Shown here: positions 49,101-61,929 of the stretch, one piece after another | How positions within the stretch are numbered: position 1 is the first letter of the stretch | How the letters are laid out: every line of letters starts with the position of its first letter | Assembly: GCA_019633425.1 (NCBI GenBank) | Contig: WSUB01000202.1 | Location: 1-64,000 of the forward strand | From: Tulasnella sp. 424 | Taxonomy: Eukaryota > Basidiomycota > Agaricomycetes > Cantharellales > Tulasnellaceae | Direction of reading: 5' to 3' | Length of the DNA: 64,000 nucleotides | Notes under the pieces: model-generated | Database searches by the model: none | What the model saw: the letters and a program-made list of their open reading frames with translations, nothing else | Told to the model about the DNA's origin: nothing | Translations under genes and position numbers: made by a program

Positions 49101-51448
49101 TCATGGTCCACTCATCTAATAGAGGGAATAAAGTGGCCAAACTCGGGCACCGATACTGGAGCTATAGAAGCCGATCTCGCATTATTCGGCACGGAGAAAA
49201 TCATGTGCTGGCTTGAGATTATGAGCTTAGCCGGAGCTACGACGGATGCGATGCGAATGTCAAAGCGTGTGCATCAATGGTGTTTGGTGAGTAGAAAACG
49301 CAGGTTCGATGTCTTGAAGCGGCCAGGTGAACTGATTGAAGCTCATAGCAATGCCCCGTGGAAGGATCAGAGTTCAGTTCACTCGCGCCACTGTGGAATG
49401 ACGTCCAGCGTTTCATCACCATGTTCTCGGAGCCGATTTCATTTGGACCCCTCCATATTTACGCTTCAGCACTTCCTCATTGCCCTGTAAAGACGGAAAT
49501 ATGGAACCTGTACGGCAAGCTCGCGAAGGTTCGAACTCTTCAGGGCCACCAGACTTTAGTTTGGCCTTCGAATCTCTGGACTCGATCGACCGGCGCCACG
49601 GTGAACGCAGTTGCATTTTCACCGGATGGCAAGCTTCTAGCATGTGGATACGGTGACAACACCATTCAACTCTGGGATCCTCAGACCGGAACAGCGATCG
49701 GTGAACCACTCACGGGTCACAGCGGCCCGGTTAGGTCCGTCTGCTTCACACCCGATGGGAGGCGTCTGGCATCCGGATCCAACGACGAGACGATTCGATT
49801 CTGGGATCCTCAGATCGGAGCGACAGTCGGTGAACCAATCACGGGTCACAGCCAGTCAGTTCGGTCTCTCTGTTTCTCACCCGACGGAACGCTCCTGGCA
49901 TCCGGATCCGACGACAACACCATTCGACTTTGGGATCCCCAGACCGCAATGACAGTCGGTGGACCAATCACGGGTCACAACCAATCAGTTTGGTCTGTCT
50001 GTTTCTCACCCGATGGCACGCTTCTGGCATCCGGATCACACGACAACACAATTCGACTTTGGGACTCACAGACTCGAACGATAATCTGTGACCCGCTCAA
50101 GGGTCACCGTGAGTCAGTTTGGGCTCTCTGTTTCTCACCCGATGGCAAGCTTATAGCATCCGGATCCAGCGACATGACAGTTCAACTTTGGGAACTTCCG
50201 ACTGGAACCGCGGTCGGTGAGCCGCTCATCAGCTCCAGCAGCGCCGTCATATCCGTCTGTTTCTCGCCCACTGGCAAGCTCCTCGCATCCGGATCCCGTG
50301 CAACAATTCAACTCTGGGATCCTCAGACTGGAACCGCAGTCGGTCAACCATTCAACGGTCACAGTGATTGGGTTCGGTCCGTCTGCTTTTCACCCGATGG
50401 CAGGCTTCTGGCATCTGGATCCGATGACATGACAATCCGAATTTGGGATCCTCAGACCGGAACAACAGCTGCTGAGCCACTCACGGGTCACGGAAAGTCG
50501 GTTCAGTCCATCTGCTTGTCACCCGATGGCAGGTATCTGGCATCCGGATCCAGTTACGGGGAAGTTTGGCTTTGGGATTGTCAGACCGGAGCGGTGGTTG
50601 GTGAACCACTCACGGGTCACAGCAAGGCCGTTATCTGCGTCTGCTTCTCAACCGATGGCAAGCTTTTGGCATCCGGCTCCGGCGACGACACAGTTCGAAT
50701 TTGGGATCCGCAGACTGGAACGGCGGTCTGTGAGCCCCTCACGGGTCACAGCGGCTCGGTTCTGTCCGTCTGCTTCTCACCCGATGGCAGGCTTCTGGCA
50801 TCCGTATCCGACGACAACACGGTTCGACTTTGGGATCCCCAAACCGGCACAGAGGTTGGCGAACCGCTCGAGGGTCTTGAAAACTGGGTTGGGTCCATCT
50901 GCTTCTCACCCGATGGCAAGCTTTTGGCGTCCGGATCCGGTGACAATACAATTCAACTTTGGAATCCTCAGACCGGAACGGGTATTGGTGAACCACTCAA
51001 GGGTCACAGTGGTTCGGTTAGGTCTCTCTGCTTCTCACCTGATAGCAGGCATCTTGCATCCGGATCCTTCGACATGACGGTTCGACTTTGGGACCTTCAG
51101 ACCCAAAGGGCGCTCGGGAAACGGCTCACAGGTCAGTTTGACGTGGTGAGGTCCGTCCGCTTCTCATCCAATGGCAAACATATTATGGCAAATTATGAGC
51201 GTGGCGGTTTTGCCGCATGGGATGCGAACACACATCAAATACTTGACACCCCATCCGATCTTCTCGGCTGTTCAACTGTAAGGTTTCAAGATCGTTGGAT
51301 AATAGTATCTTCCTCCCGCTTCTTTTGGCTTCCTTCATCATACTGGGGTGATTACAAACGTCAGGCTATCCTGTCTGGAAAACTACTCTTTGTCCTTTGT
51401 AACTACGACCTTTCCATTTTTGATGTTTCTCAGATACTCCAGCTCTGA
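46135..51448 (+). CDS. Unit 5: NACHT–WD40 NLR-like STAND receptor, 1,607 aa
   Basis: Exons: 46135–46296, 46346–46479, 46533–46704, 46766–46793, 46849–47168, 47223–47362, 47411–47549, 47608–47650, 47701–49286, 49349–51448. All joins are GT–AG and in frame. Exon 2 begins STDWPSESK where the other copies have GTEWP. Exons 3–4 and intron 4 nearly match unit 3. NACHT motifs are complete (GMAGRGKS, IVVDALDEC, KFLLTSRPE). The last part of exon 9 shares unit 2-like sequence (FDSFKLDPERG, PISAEVIAGLYGDN). WD40 repeat 5 is atypical (VQLWELPTGTAV), and repeat 6 starts SSSSAV instead of GHSxxV. No disabling change seen. Confidence 0.88.
49586..51259 (+). repeat. WD40 repeat array of unit 5 (12 + 1 degenerate)
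   Basis: Thirteen units. Repeat 6 is one codon short (GSRATIQLWD) and lacks the GH pair. The same blade is short in unit 3, so this is an inherited feature rather than two separate events. Confidence 0.92.
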
Positions 51449-53829
51449 TTCACTAGTCGAATACTTGTGGTATTCTCTTCCGACCACGATCATTGCTCAA
51501 TTGACATGCGATTGATTTGTTATACGATTTGGGTTGGTCTTTCTTCATGTTTAAACGAATCGTTCAAGTCGCATCCGGGAGACATGAGTTGTAATCCAAG
51601 GTCATTAGTTCTATTGATCTCAGCTGCTGGTCACATTTGAGATCCTAATTAACTCGTGAGCTTTCTCGTCCTGTTTTCAATTCGCTATCCACCGTCCTCC
51701 GGATCAGACGAAGCAACGGACTGATAGGGGTGGATTGATTCTCCGGCACAGTTATGTGTTTATTCCCGTGCGGCTCGAGCTCACGCTGAGACAACCAGAA
51801 CATCAGCGTCGGTCTCGAAAGGCACTCGTTTCACTGGAAATTCGGCAGTGCGGGTGCACGCTCCCTGTTTATCAAACGGGTACGAACGGACGGAATCATC
51901 AGTATCGCCCACATAAGAAAACAAACTTTAACTATTATTATCTACAATCTCGCTTGCACGAGATCATCATAATGTAAGCCCGTCAAAGCTCCCATCCTGT
52001 GTCTGTCTTTCTCGCCGCTCCGCTAGATTCAAGCTGCACTAACCCTCAGTTCTGCCCCAAGCCCACTGGTTTCCAACACATAGCACCTGACAGGAAGCAG
52101 TACCGCGAATAATTAATTCCTCAACGCGTAGAGGTACCGTTCAGATTAAAAATTTGTTAATTTCTGCTCCAGTCAACGGGTGTAGGGCTGATGGTACGTT
52201 ACCTTGGAGGAGGAGAAACCACATTCTCCGACATTTAAGGTTTTGCCGGCCTCTCGTGTTGGCGTAGCAGTCTCAGCCCTCTTCACTGCCTTTCTACTAG
52301 AGCTGGAACTTTTGAGGACCTTGAAGTGGAAGGGGATGGGGGGCAGGCTTGTGGAGAAGATGACAACGCAATGACGATTGTGCCTGACGATCGTCCCCAC
52401 CCCCGCCGGACAAGACTTCCATTAGCGTGGATGCGACAATGAGACCGAGAGTGGTTCGCATGGAGACACACAATCGGCCCAGGTCTCTACGGGTACTTAT
52501 TGGCGAGTCAAAGCATCGTCGGAATTCACGCTCCTGACGGACACTCAAAGAGTCTGTAGTTATGTCGAGGCCTCGAGGGCGAGCCAAGTGCGCGCGGTCG
52601 GATCACGCGGTCCCCAGGGTCCGGACCTCCCTCCGCAACAAACGTCCATAGCTTGTTTTTTTTTTTCGTCTTCTTCCACGTGAGTCAGGTTTCGTCCTGA
52701 GCTTTGAGACTGCAAGATGCAAAAATAGCAAGTTAGTCTCATCCGCGGCGAGGTTCTTAGCATGAGGTCGCCCGTACGCTGGGCAGCTTCCTAAGATAGC
52801 GGACACCAGGAACCGACTAACGTGACAAAACCCTTGTGCCTGTCACGATTACGTAATGTCATGCCGAAAATCCTCAGAGGTCGTGGTTAGTCGGAGCTGG
52901 ATCAAGGATACAAAGTGCAAATAGGTGGTCCAAACCGGTCAGTGGAGCTTAGGAACAGTGCTGCCGGACACCGGGATGACTTCTGTTGGTCTTCGGCTTG
53001 GATGAGAGCCTAACATCCACATCAGCGGGGATACCGGGAGTAAGAGTTTATGTCCGTTATTGCCGATATATCCGGGTATTTCCGTGCCGAAAATTCGAGA
53101 GCCAATTTGGGAACCGACGCTGAATCGTCTCAAAAACGGTGGACCATGCTCTTCAGGAAGGCACTGACAATCTGGTTCTGGAAGTGTAACTACATAGAAA
53201 ATAGAGAGTATTGGTCCTACAGGTTGTAGATAAGATCAATATCTATCGATTCTCAGTTTTAGATTTACTCTCTGTGGTTGGTGTGGAGTCTGGGAACGTT
53301 GGGGTCGTTGAGCGTGACACTAATCACGTGATAGTTGGTCGGTTCCTGGTGTCCGCTATCTTAGGTGGGAAGTGATTCAGACGCGTGCACTGAGTGCACC
53401 CAGCACGCGAAGGACATTGTGTTTCGCGGTCTGGTGGTTTAAGATTACTCTCCGTGATAAGGGATCGATAAGAACGGTCGGGGTGAGTTGAGATTTTTCG
53501 GTGCCCAGAGTCGACTGCCAAGTTGCAAACGAATGCACTATCCAAAGCTTCAAACGTGATTTTCGGGAGATGGCAGAAAGCGGGGGAGGCCGGAACAAAT
53601 GTGGAGCCGAAGGACAGGAGGATGAATGGACAAGTCGAGGGGAAAGATTAGTCGGAGGTGGAGCGGGAAGTCTCCCTCCGACGGCATGAGAGAGAATGGC
53701 GCCGAATCCGAGCCGTTGAACCAGAAAGAAAGTTGACGGGGTTGGAAGTGTCAGAGGAACGTGCGCATTCAAAGGGACAAGTTAATTAAACTCTTACAGC
53801 AGGAGGATGAGACTGAAAGGAAAAGGACA
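51449..53829. repeat. 3' flanking block A after unit 5 (holds a MITE)
   Basis: Follows the block A order seen after units 2 and 3, interrupted at 52794–53361 by a transposon. The stretch 53364–53790 corresponds to 33056–33440. A T-run lies at 52660. No conserved ORF. Confidence 0.6.
52794..53361. mobile_element. MITE-like DNA transposon, 568 bp, TA target duplication
   Basis: The left end reads AGATAGCGGACACCAGG and onwards; the right end (53338–53361) is its perfect reverse complement over 24 bases. TA flanks both ends (52792–52793 and 53362–53363). The equivalent spacer after unit 3 reads CAGCTTACTATGTGGGAAG at about 33046–33064 with a single TA, matching CAGCTTCC–TA–GGTGGGAAG around the insert, so it is the empty site. 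No transposase is encoded, so it is non-autonomous. TA duplication points to the Tc1/mariner or a related group, but the family is not proven. Confidence 0.85.
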
Positions 53830-56039
53830 AGTCGGGGGAGGTTTCCCGATCGCAGATGACAGACTACTCCCCCACTTTTGCTAGCCCTAGTATGTACCCT
53901 ATCCCTTCGCATCTCAGATCCTAACGTCCTCCCTGCTCTCCACTTTACTGAGTGAATTGTCATATAACAGTCCCCCGCGTCACTCGTGCCTTTCCAATGT
54001 CTTGACCGAGCAGCAAATCCTACCAAGCAACCCATCTCCATGCCCACCGTCTTCAAGTCCAACACCTCAACACACAGTCTCCCTCTCCTCTTCTCTATAC
54101 CCTACTGTACCAGAGATACTGCCAGTCAGCTCCCACTTCTTTACTCATAAGACTATCGTGAGCGCTAAGTGACCGGCGGCGCAAATCTGGAGAGACATTT
54201 CAATCTGGACCGCCAGCCCACACTACCAAGTATTGACAAGAACTCGCCACCAATCCCCTTGTCCAATTCCGTCGAGGTGCACATCAGCAAGCTTCACCCT
54301 CCTGCTGGATCTTCCGGCTCGCGTTGTTCAAGGCATCATGGGCGGAATATGCCGAATGCACTCCCCCTTCCGGTGAGGTGGTGGGCGTCGTTTAAGCTAT
54401 TGCCTAGACCTAATCAACTCTGAGGCTGGCTGGAGATGACGGGACCGGAGAAGCGGGACAGCGCTTGGGCTCGAGTCCAGATTATTTCGCTTTCCGTTTG
54501 TCCACGAATGACTCCCAGAAACCGTCTTCAGCGAGCTTACAACGTGCTTTCATGTGTTCAGAGTCGCCTAACCACACCTTTGACTTCCCTTGAAGCATCG
54601 ACTCCTCCCGCTGCGACAAAAATCTCGATATCCTGAACCTCCTATCACCAGAGGAGCAGTACCCCCGGCGTAGACCTTGCACGCGTCGGTCGGGATTATG
54701 GCCTAATCGCCCCGACGATTCGGCAACGGCGTTCCCCCCCTCCCCTTCACCATCCCGCCAAATCCGTCTCAAGTCCATACAGTGAAACACGCTCGCAAAG
54801 CTCTTGGGATCTACTCTAGCCGAAGCGAATACTCAAAGTCGGCTTCAGGGGGGACAAGTGGCTCTTCCTGCTATCTCGCGAGGATTGGGGACTTGCGGCC
54901 TGTCAAGCGATTCTAAGAACACCCACGCAATCACTAAAGGAGGATTAAATAAGGGCTGAGGAGCTATTAGGATTGCCAACTGTGGTTATAGGTTGACGGA
55001 ACGGGAGTTTTCGTGGCGGAGAGAAGTGAGTCCTTCTCGAGGAATCCGCGCACCAATGGTTCTCAGTTCTGACCTGCCTCAAACATCTTAAGCCGCCCAG
55101 CGCGTCGCAATTCGATTCCACTTATCTCTTCAAGAGAATTCAGCACTCTCGATCAAACCTTCGCGCTCAATTACATCTCTACTATCTTCGGATGCCGGTG
55201 CAGCTGGGCGCGAACCGCCGCCGGGTCGAGGACTCTCTTGAGAAGAAGTCAATAGGAGCGGAAATCCGAGGCCCATCACGAAGGAACATGGTGCCTCTTT
55301 GACATGCCTAGGCTCCGCTATGGCTTCCGTTGCAGCGAAAAGCGTTCAGCCTTACGTGGTGGTGTAGTCGACTCTGGGTACCAGCGATGCGCGCATTGCG
55401 TACTACGAACGTCCTCAGGCCCCCCAATGGTGGAGTGACACGGTATCAAAAGTTTCACCTCGGCAACCTCCATCGAATTGCGACTGCGGCAGAATCTGCA
55501 AGCCCGCTTCTTAGGAGAGGAATGGTTTCAGCGCTGTTGGTAGTTGGTTACGGAACCGGAATACAGACCGAATCTTTTTCGCGAATTGGTTCATCATGGA
55601 CTCCAGCACCCTGAGTCGGGCCGACTGCGCGAGATTACTGATGCTTGGTGGGAGTGCGAGGGAGCTGAACGGAGTGTATTTAGTTGAGATGGTGGTTTCC
55701 ATACTGTAATCGTAGTTGCAAGCATTCTCGGTAGCCAAAATGAGTTCTAGTGATGGGCAGTGTGGAACGCGTTCTCGCGCCTTAACAAAATAATCGTCAG
55801 GCCTGGTATGTCCCTCTAAGGATCAATCATCACGGGAACCCAGTAACTCGAGGTGGATGGGCCGCATTGTGCTAGCACATGAAGGAGGTTTTCGACCGTC
55901 CCTTGTAGCACTTAATATATATTTCATATCATTCCGCGTTATCGTGTCCCGGATCGGCTCACAAGATCAAAGTTACCTTTTTGGCCATGGTGTTCGTACG
56001 ATAACCCTAGCACGATTGGTGCTCGAAATACCCTTCGGC
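53830..56039. repeat. Type II spacer between units 5 and 6, with gene relics
   Basis: Parallels 12600–15030 (shared ACTACTCCCCCACTT, CTCCACTTTACT, ATGACGGGACCGGAGAAGCG). Relic fragments at 54170–54350 and 55280–55520 are shifted and stopped. From about 55640 it becomes the conserved upstream region of unit 6. Confidence 0.5.
55280..55520 (+). pseudogene. Relic of spacer gene, Cys-rich C-terminal fragment (copy at 55.4 kb)
   Basis: Reads RYGFRCSEKRSALRGG, then GYQRCAHCV in the same frame, then a shift into KVSPRQPPSNCDCGRICK. It is the copy in which both cysteine pairs sit in one frame, so it is best for reconstructing the order of motifs. Still broken by at least one frameshift. Confidence 0.35.
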
Positions 56040-56196
56040 CGAGAATGGGGATGTCGAGCCAAGGCCTGTATGTGCCTTGAGGCTGTGCACGGCCGTGCTT
56101 CGCAATGCGGCAACCAACGTTCAATTGACCTCCACCTTCCCCCCTCTCACACCACCGCCAGTCCAGGACCGCACTCTGACACTCCCAAACTCAAAT
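56040..56196 (+). promoter_or_regulatory. Conserved CT-rich upstream segment of unit 6
   Basis: Contains CACCTTCCCCCCTCTCACAC and ACTCTGACACTCCCAAACTC before the ATG, as for units 2 and 5. Inferred promoter/leader. Confidence 0.35.
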
Positions 56197-59100
56197 ATGA
56201 CTCCAAGTGATAGAACGACGTTGGCCGACAAGCAGCCGCCCGCAAAACCACTAGTGGCTTCTGGCCGGTTGCCTGGAACTCCGACGGATTGCGTCCTAGA
56301 CCCAAGGCTAGGCGAGAGAATCAAGTCCTTGAAAAGGCAAGTAGAAGTAATCCTCAAAGTAAGGTCTCTTTGTGTCTGCGCCTTTCGCTGGAACTGAAAT
56401 GGTTCCAGGGCACCGAGTGGCCGTCGGAATCGGAGGACGCCGCAAAGCGCTTGCTAGACACCGTCAAGTCCTCACCAGACATCCCCAAGAACACGGCTAG
56501 CGTTTCCCAAGAACTACAGGAGCTCGTCAAACAATACAACCAGTACGTTCCGTACTCTGAAAAGCAGTCCCTTCGCTCCAACATTTCTTTACCAGAACCC
56601 TCGAGGACGTCCATACACGATTAAAAGACGCGTCATCCAAGTACGGAATGCAAATATGGAAACTTCTCCAGCGGATCAAATCGGTGGCGTCTAACCGCCC
56701 AAGCAAGTGCACTTTACTCTTACAAACCTGCCAGGACGACGTATCCAAATTCGTGATGTGTTTCAATGTGCGTGAATAAATTCCATTTCAGGGTTCGTTC
56801 CGTCTCATGCCGTTTCTTGAAGGAGGGCTTGGAGAACCAATGGAAAACGGGTGAGTCGAGTCGAGTCGAGTCCTTCTGCTAGAAATTCATGTCCTGTTTA
56901 TTCAGAGCAGGATCTCGCGACCTCTAACTTGAAGGCACTTCCCGGACCACAGGCTCAATTGACTGCGGCGGCTCTCAACGCCCCAGCAACGCCCGCCGAC
57001 CAAGGGACTGGGTCGATGGATTCGACTTCCGGCGCATCTCCAACTCCAAATTCATCATCCCATGGTCCCGAGGACAGGGAATCTCGACGTTCGATTCGCG
57101 TAGAAGCTCTCATCACGGCCAGAAAGACTTTCAAAGCCGTAGAAATCGCGTCTGGATCGATTCCTGTCGCTGGCAACTTCATCGCGGCCGCTGCCAAGGT
57201 GGGATTAGCCTTCGTGGAGTCGATTCAGGTAGGTTGAGCCTCATTGCATTCTTTACGTTTGATCCTAACGAGAGCATTTCAGACTATGGACAGCAACGAC
57301 GACGTGGCAAAGGATTTAGGTTCACAGACGGCTAAGCTGTCGGCGCTGCTCTCAAGCCTCACCAAGAACCCGAACGATGCCAATGGGGAAGGTATAGCGA
57401 TCCATATTGAAGACTTGCAAAAGTACGTTACTGTCACTGCTTTGATTACGTGTACTTACGCTTTGACCAGAGAGCTCCTTCAAATGCACGCCAAAGTTAA
57501 AGAATGGGAGTCCTTGGGTCGCTTTGACAAAGCCTTTCACTCTCGCGACCATGCAGAAGCGTTAAAGGGGTATCAAGGAATGATTGAGACGGCCCTGGAG
57601 GAACTACAAGTCAGTACTGCGACACTTTGTCATTGGATGCTGGTCAGCTAAATTCGCCTGCGACCAGCTCCTTGTGGGTATCGACACGCGCAGCATCGTC
57701 ATCGAACTTAGTGAGTTCCCTCAACTCCTCGACACCGTGCCTTTCTGACTCCACACTCCAGACAGCAGGGAAGTGCAAGAAAGGCAACGTCGCTTTCTTA
57801 TGTGCCTTGGAGATGGAAAATATGGAGCACGAGGAAATACAGTTGAGGAGGTTACTTGCTGTCCTGGGACCAGAGTGGGGATATTGGAGCAGATCGACAC
57901 CTGGATACGGAATTCGTCTACGGATGACCGGGTGCTATGGATTCGCGGGATGGCTGGGAGAGGGAAGTCAACGATTGCCTCGACGGTGGCTCACAACTGG
58001 AATTGCCGAGCCTCGTGCGCGATCTTCCACTTCCGTCGCGGACAGAACACGCTAAACACGCGTGCTGTTTGCGCGATCGCGAGGCAACTCGCAGCCAGCT
58101 TGGTGCCAGAGGTCAGAAATGCGGTCCTCGAGAGTGTGCGAGAGAACGAGGACATCGCGGACAAACGACTTGAAGAGCAGTTCAAGACGCTGCTTGTGAC
58201 TTCATTGACGAAGCTTTACAATCAGCGCTACCCCATCCTCATCGTTCTTGACGCCCTCGACGAATGCGATGACCCAATGGACGCCGTCGAGCTTGTCCGT
58301 CTCATTGATCGATATTCGTCATCATTCCCCACTACCGTCAAATTCCTCCTCACATCTCGTCCAGAGTCCCATCTCATTCGAGCTCTCGAGCCCAGGAAAT
58401 GGCGCCTAGAGGACCTTGACACGGCTGCTGACGTGTCTAGCGACCTGGAGCGATTCATTCAGCAAGCCTGTAAGCAAGTCCGGGACTCCGACTCCGACGT
58501 TCCGAAGGACTGGCCTTCGTCCAAAGACGTCAGTCGGTTAGTGGAGATGTCCCAAGGCCTCTTCCAGTGGGCTCGCACAGCAATCAAGTATATGCGCAGC
58601 GGGTCAGCCGTGGATCGATTGCGAGAACTACTGAAGCGTCCTTCAAAGTGGAGCGGGCTTGACGACTTGTACCACCAGATCCTCTCGAAAGCATTTCAGA
58701 CCGTCAGGCTAGACGCGGAGCGGGAGGCCCTATTACAGCGAGTACTGGGATTCATTGCAGTGGCGCCATATCCGATCTCTCTCGACGTTCTTGCTGGGCT
58801 ATACCGGGATGACACCCTCGTTGAGGAGATGGATCAGGCGGACATCGTCCTGTTCCTCCGCAAGGACATTCTCGTCGACCTCACTTTCCTCTTGTTCATT
58901 CCAACATCACCGAATGAACCGATACGCCTGATGCACACCTCTATCCACGACCTTCTGGTCAGCGAGCATCGATGCAAGCCGAAACCTTACTACATCGATA
59001 TCATTCAGTATCATCAGCAGTTAGCATGCCTGTGTCTTAGCACCATGCTCGGACATCTGAAGGAGAACATCTGTAACCTGTCTGAACTTTCAAAACCGAG

Positions 59101-61515
59101 CTCGGCGGTTCAGCACATTGCGGAACGGGAGGTGTCCAAAGCCGTTGTGTATTGTTGCCGATCATGGTCGACTCATCTAACGGAGGGAAGAAAGTGGCTA
59201 AGCTCAGGCACCAATACTGGTACTATAGAAGCCGATTTCAAATTATTCAGCACGGAGAAGGTCATGTGTTGGCTTGAGGTCATGAGCCTAGTCGGAGCTA
59301 CTACGGATGCGATGCGAATGGCGAGGCGTGTGTATCAATGGTGTTCGGTGAGTAGAAAAGCGCATGTTCAATGTCTTGAAGCAACTAGGTGACTGATTGG
59401 AACTCGTAGCAATGCCCTGTTGAAGGATTCGAGTTCAATTCGCTCGCGACATTGTGGAATGATGTCCAGCGTTTCATCACCATGTTCTCGGAGCCGATTT
59501 CATTCGGACCTCTCCATATTTACGCTTCAGCGCTTCCTCATTGTCCTGCAAGGACGGAAATATGGAGCCTGTACAGCAAGCATGCGAAGGTTCGAACCCT
59601 TCAGGGCCACCAGACTTCAGGTTGGCCTCCGAATCTCTGGACTCGATCGACCAGTGCCGGGGTGACCGCAGTTGCATTTTCGCCGGATGGAAAGCTTCTA
59701 GCATGTGGTTCCGATGACAACACCATTCGACTCTGGGATCCTCAGACCGGAACAGCAATTGGTGAACAACTCACGGGTCACAGCGGCTCGGTTACGTCCG
59801 TCTGCTTCGCACCCAATGGCAGGCGTCTGGTATCCGGCTCGGCCGACCAAACGATTCGATTCTGGGATCCTCAGACCGGAATGACAGTCGGTGAACCACT
59901 CACGGGTCACCAGGACTGGGTTAGGTCCGTCTGTTTCTCGCCCGATGGCAAGCTTTTGGCATCCGGATCCGATGACGGGACAGTTCGGCTTTGGGATGCT
60001 CACACCGGAACGGCGGTTGGCGAGTCACTTACGGATCACAGCCAGTTTGTTACGTCCGTCTGTTTCTCGCCCGATGGCGGGCGACTGGCATCCGGATCCG
60101 ACGACCGGACGATTTGATTCTGGGATCCTCAGACTGGAATGACAGTCGGTGAGCCACTCACGGGTCACAGCGAGCCAGTTCAGTCTGTCTGTCTCTCCCC
60201 CAATGGGAAGCTTCTGGCATCCGGATCCCGCGACAATACAATTCGACTTTGGGATCCTCAGACAGGAGCGGCGGTCGGTGAACCACTTGCGGGACACAGT
60301 GATTGGGTCAGGGCCGTCTGCTTCTCACCCGATGGCAAGTGTCTGGCATCCGGATCAGACGACAACACGATTCAACTCTGGGATCCTCAGACTGGAACCT
60401 CGGTTGGTGAACCACTCAATGGTCATAGTGCTTACGTTTACTCCGTCTGCTTCTCACTCGATGGCAGGCTTCTGGCATCCGGATCCCGTGACAGGACAAT
60501 TCGACTTTGGGATCCTCAGACAGGAACGACAGTTGCTGAGCCACTCACGGGTCACAGAAAGTCAGTTCGGTCCATCTGCTTGTCACCCGATGGCAAGTAT
60601 CTGGCATCCGGATCCAGTTACGGGGAAGTTTGGCTTTGGGATTGTCAGACCGGAGCGGTGGTTGGTGAACCACTCATGGGTCACAGCAAGGACGTTATCT
60701 CCCTCTGCTTCTCACCCGATGGCAAGCTTTTGGCATCCAGCTCCAAGGACAACACAATTCGAATTTGGGATCCGCAGACTGGAACGGCAGTCTGTGAGCC
60801 CCTCACGGGTCACAGCGACTCGGTTAGGTCTGTCTGCTTCTCGCCCGATAGCAGGCTTCTGGCATCCGGATCCGCCGACGGGACGATTCGACTTTGGGAT
60901 CCTCAAACCGGAACAGAGGTCGGTAAACCACTCGAGGGTCATGGGACCTGGGTTGGGCCCGTCTGCTTCTCACCTGATGGCAAGCTTTTGGCATCCGGAT
61001 CCAGCGACAAGACAATCCGACTTTGGGATCCTCAGACCGGAACGAGTGTTGGTGAACCACTCGAGGGCCACAATGATTGGATTAGGTCCGTCTGCTTCTC
61101 ACCTAATGGCAGGCATCTGGCATCCGGATCCGACGACAAACCGGTTCGACTTTGGGACCTGCAGACCCGAAGCGCGCTCGGAGACCCACTCACCGGCCGC
61201 AGTAGTTGGGTGAGGTCCGTCCGCTTCCTGTCCAATGGCAACCATATCATCGCAAATTATTGGGATGGTGGTTTTGCCGCATGGCATGCGAGCACACATC
61301 AAAGACTTGACACTCCATCCGATCTTCTCGGCTGTCCAAATCTATATTTTCAAGATCATTGGATCACACTTTCTTCCTCGCGCTTATTTTGGCTTTCTTC
61401 GTCATACTGGGAGGGCAATAATGAATGTCAGATTATCCTCTCCGGAAAGGTACTTATTGTCCTTGGTAACAATAACCTTTGCTTTTTTGACGTTTCTCAG
61501 ATACTCGAGCTCTGA
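56197..61515 (+). pseudogene. Unit 6: NACHT–WD40 NLR-like receptor interrupted by one in-frame TGA
   Basis: Exons: 56197–56358, 56409–56542, 56596–56767, 56823–56850, 56906–57228, 57283–57422, 57471–57609, 57668–57710, 57762–59347, 59410–61515. The frame would give 1,610 aa, but codon 60115–60117 is TGA. In other WD40 repeats this codon is CGA (the R before FWDPQTG), so it is a CpG C-to-T transition. The frame stays open on both sides, so the loss is recent, or the product is a 1,144-aa protein with NACHT and just over three blades. The start reads MTPSDRTTLADKQ instead of MATSDG. NACHT motifs are intact (GMAGRGKS, IVLDALDEC). The 62-nt intron 9 has drifted in sequence but keeps its sites. 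Repeats 5–9 closely match unit 1. Sequencing error at the TGA cannot be excluded. Confidence 0.8.
59647..61323 (+). repeat. WD40 repeat array of unit 6 (12 + 1 degenerate, stop in repeat 4)
   Basis: Thirteen 43-codon units. The TGA at 60115 sits in repeat 4 between TI and FWD. No other irregularity in repeat length. Confidence 0.92.
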
Positions 61516-61926
61516 TTTGTTAGTTGTATCCTTTTGGTAGTTTACTTTGATACGATTCTTGCTCAATTGACGTGCGATTGATTTGTTATACGATTCGGGT
61601 CGCTCTTTCTTCGTGTCTAAACGAATCGTTGCGGCATCCGAGAAACATGAGTCGTAATCCAACGTCATTAGTTCTATTGATCTCAGCTGCTGGTCACATT
61701 TGAGATCCTAAATAACTTGTGAGCTTTCCGTCCTGTTCTCAATTCGCTATCCACGTCCTCCGGTTCAGTTGAAACAATGGATCAATAGGGGTAGATTGAT
61801 TGTCCGGTCCGGTCATGGGTTTATTCCCGTGCGGTTCAAGCTCAAGTTGAGACAAGCAGAACACCAGCGTTAGTCTCGAAAGGCACTCGTTTCACCGGAA
61901 ATTCGGCAGTGCGAGTGCATGCTTCC
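61516..61926. repeat. Truncated 3' flanking block A after unit 6
   Basis: Matches 51450–51865 closely, then similarity ends abruptly after GCAGTGCGAGTGCATGCTTC at about 61926, where a repeat-rich segment begins. Confidence 0.65.
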
Positions 61927-61929
61927 GTC

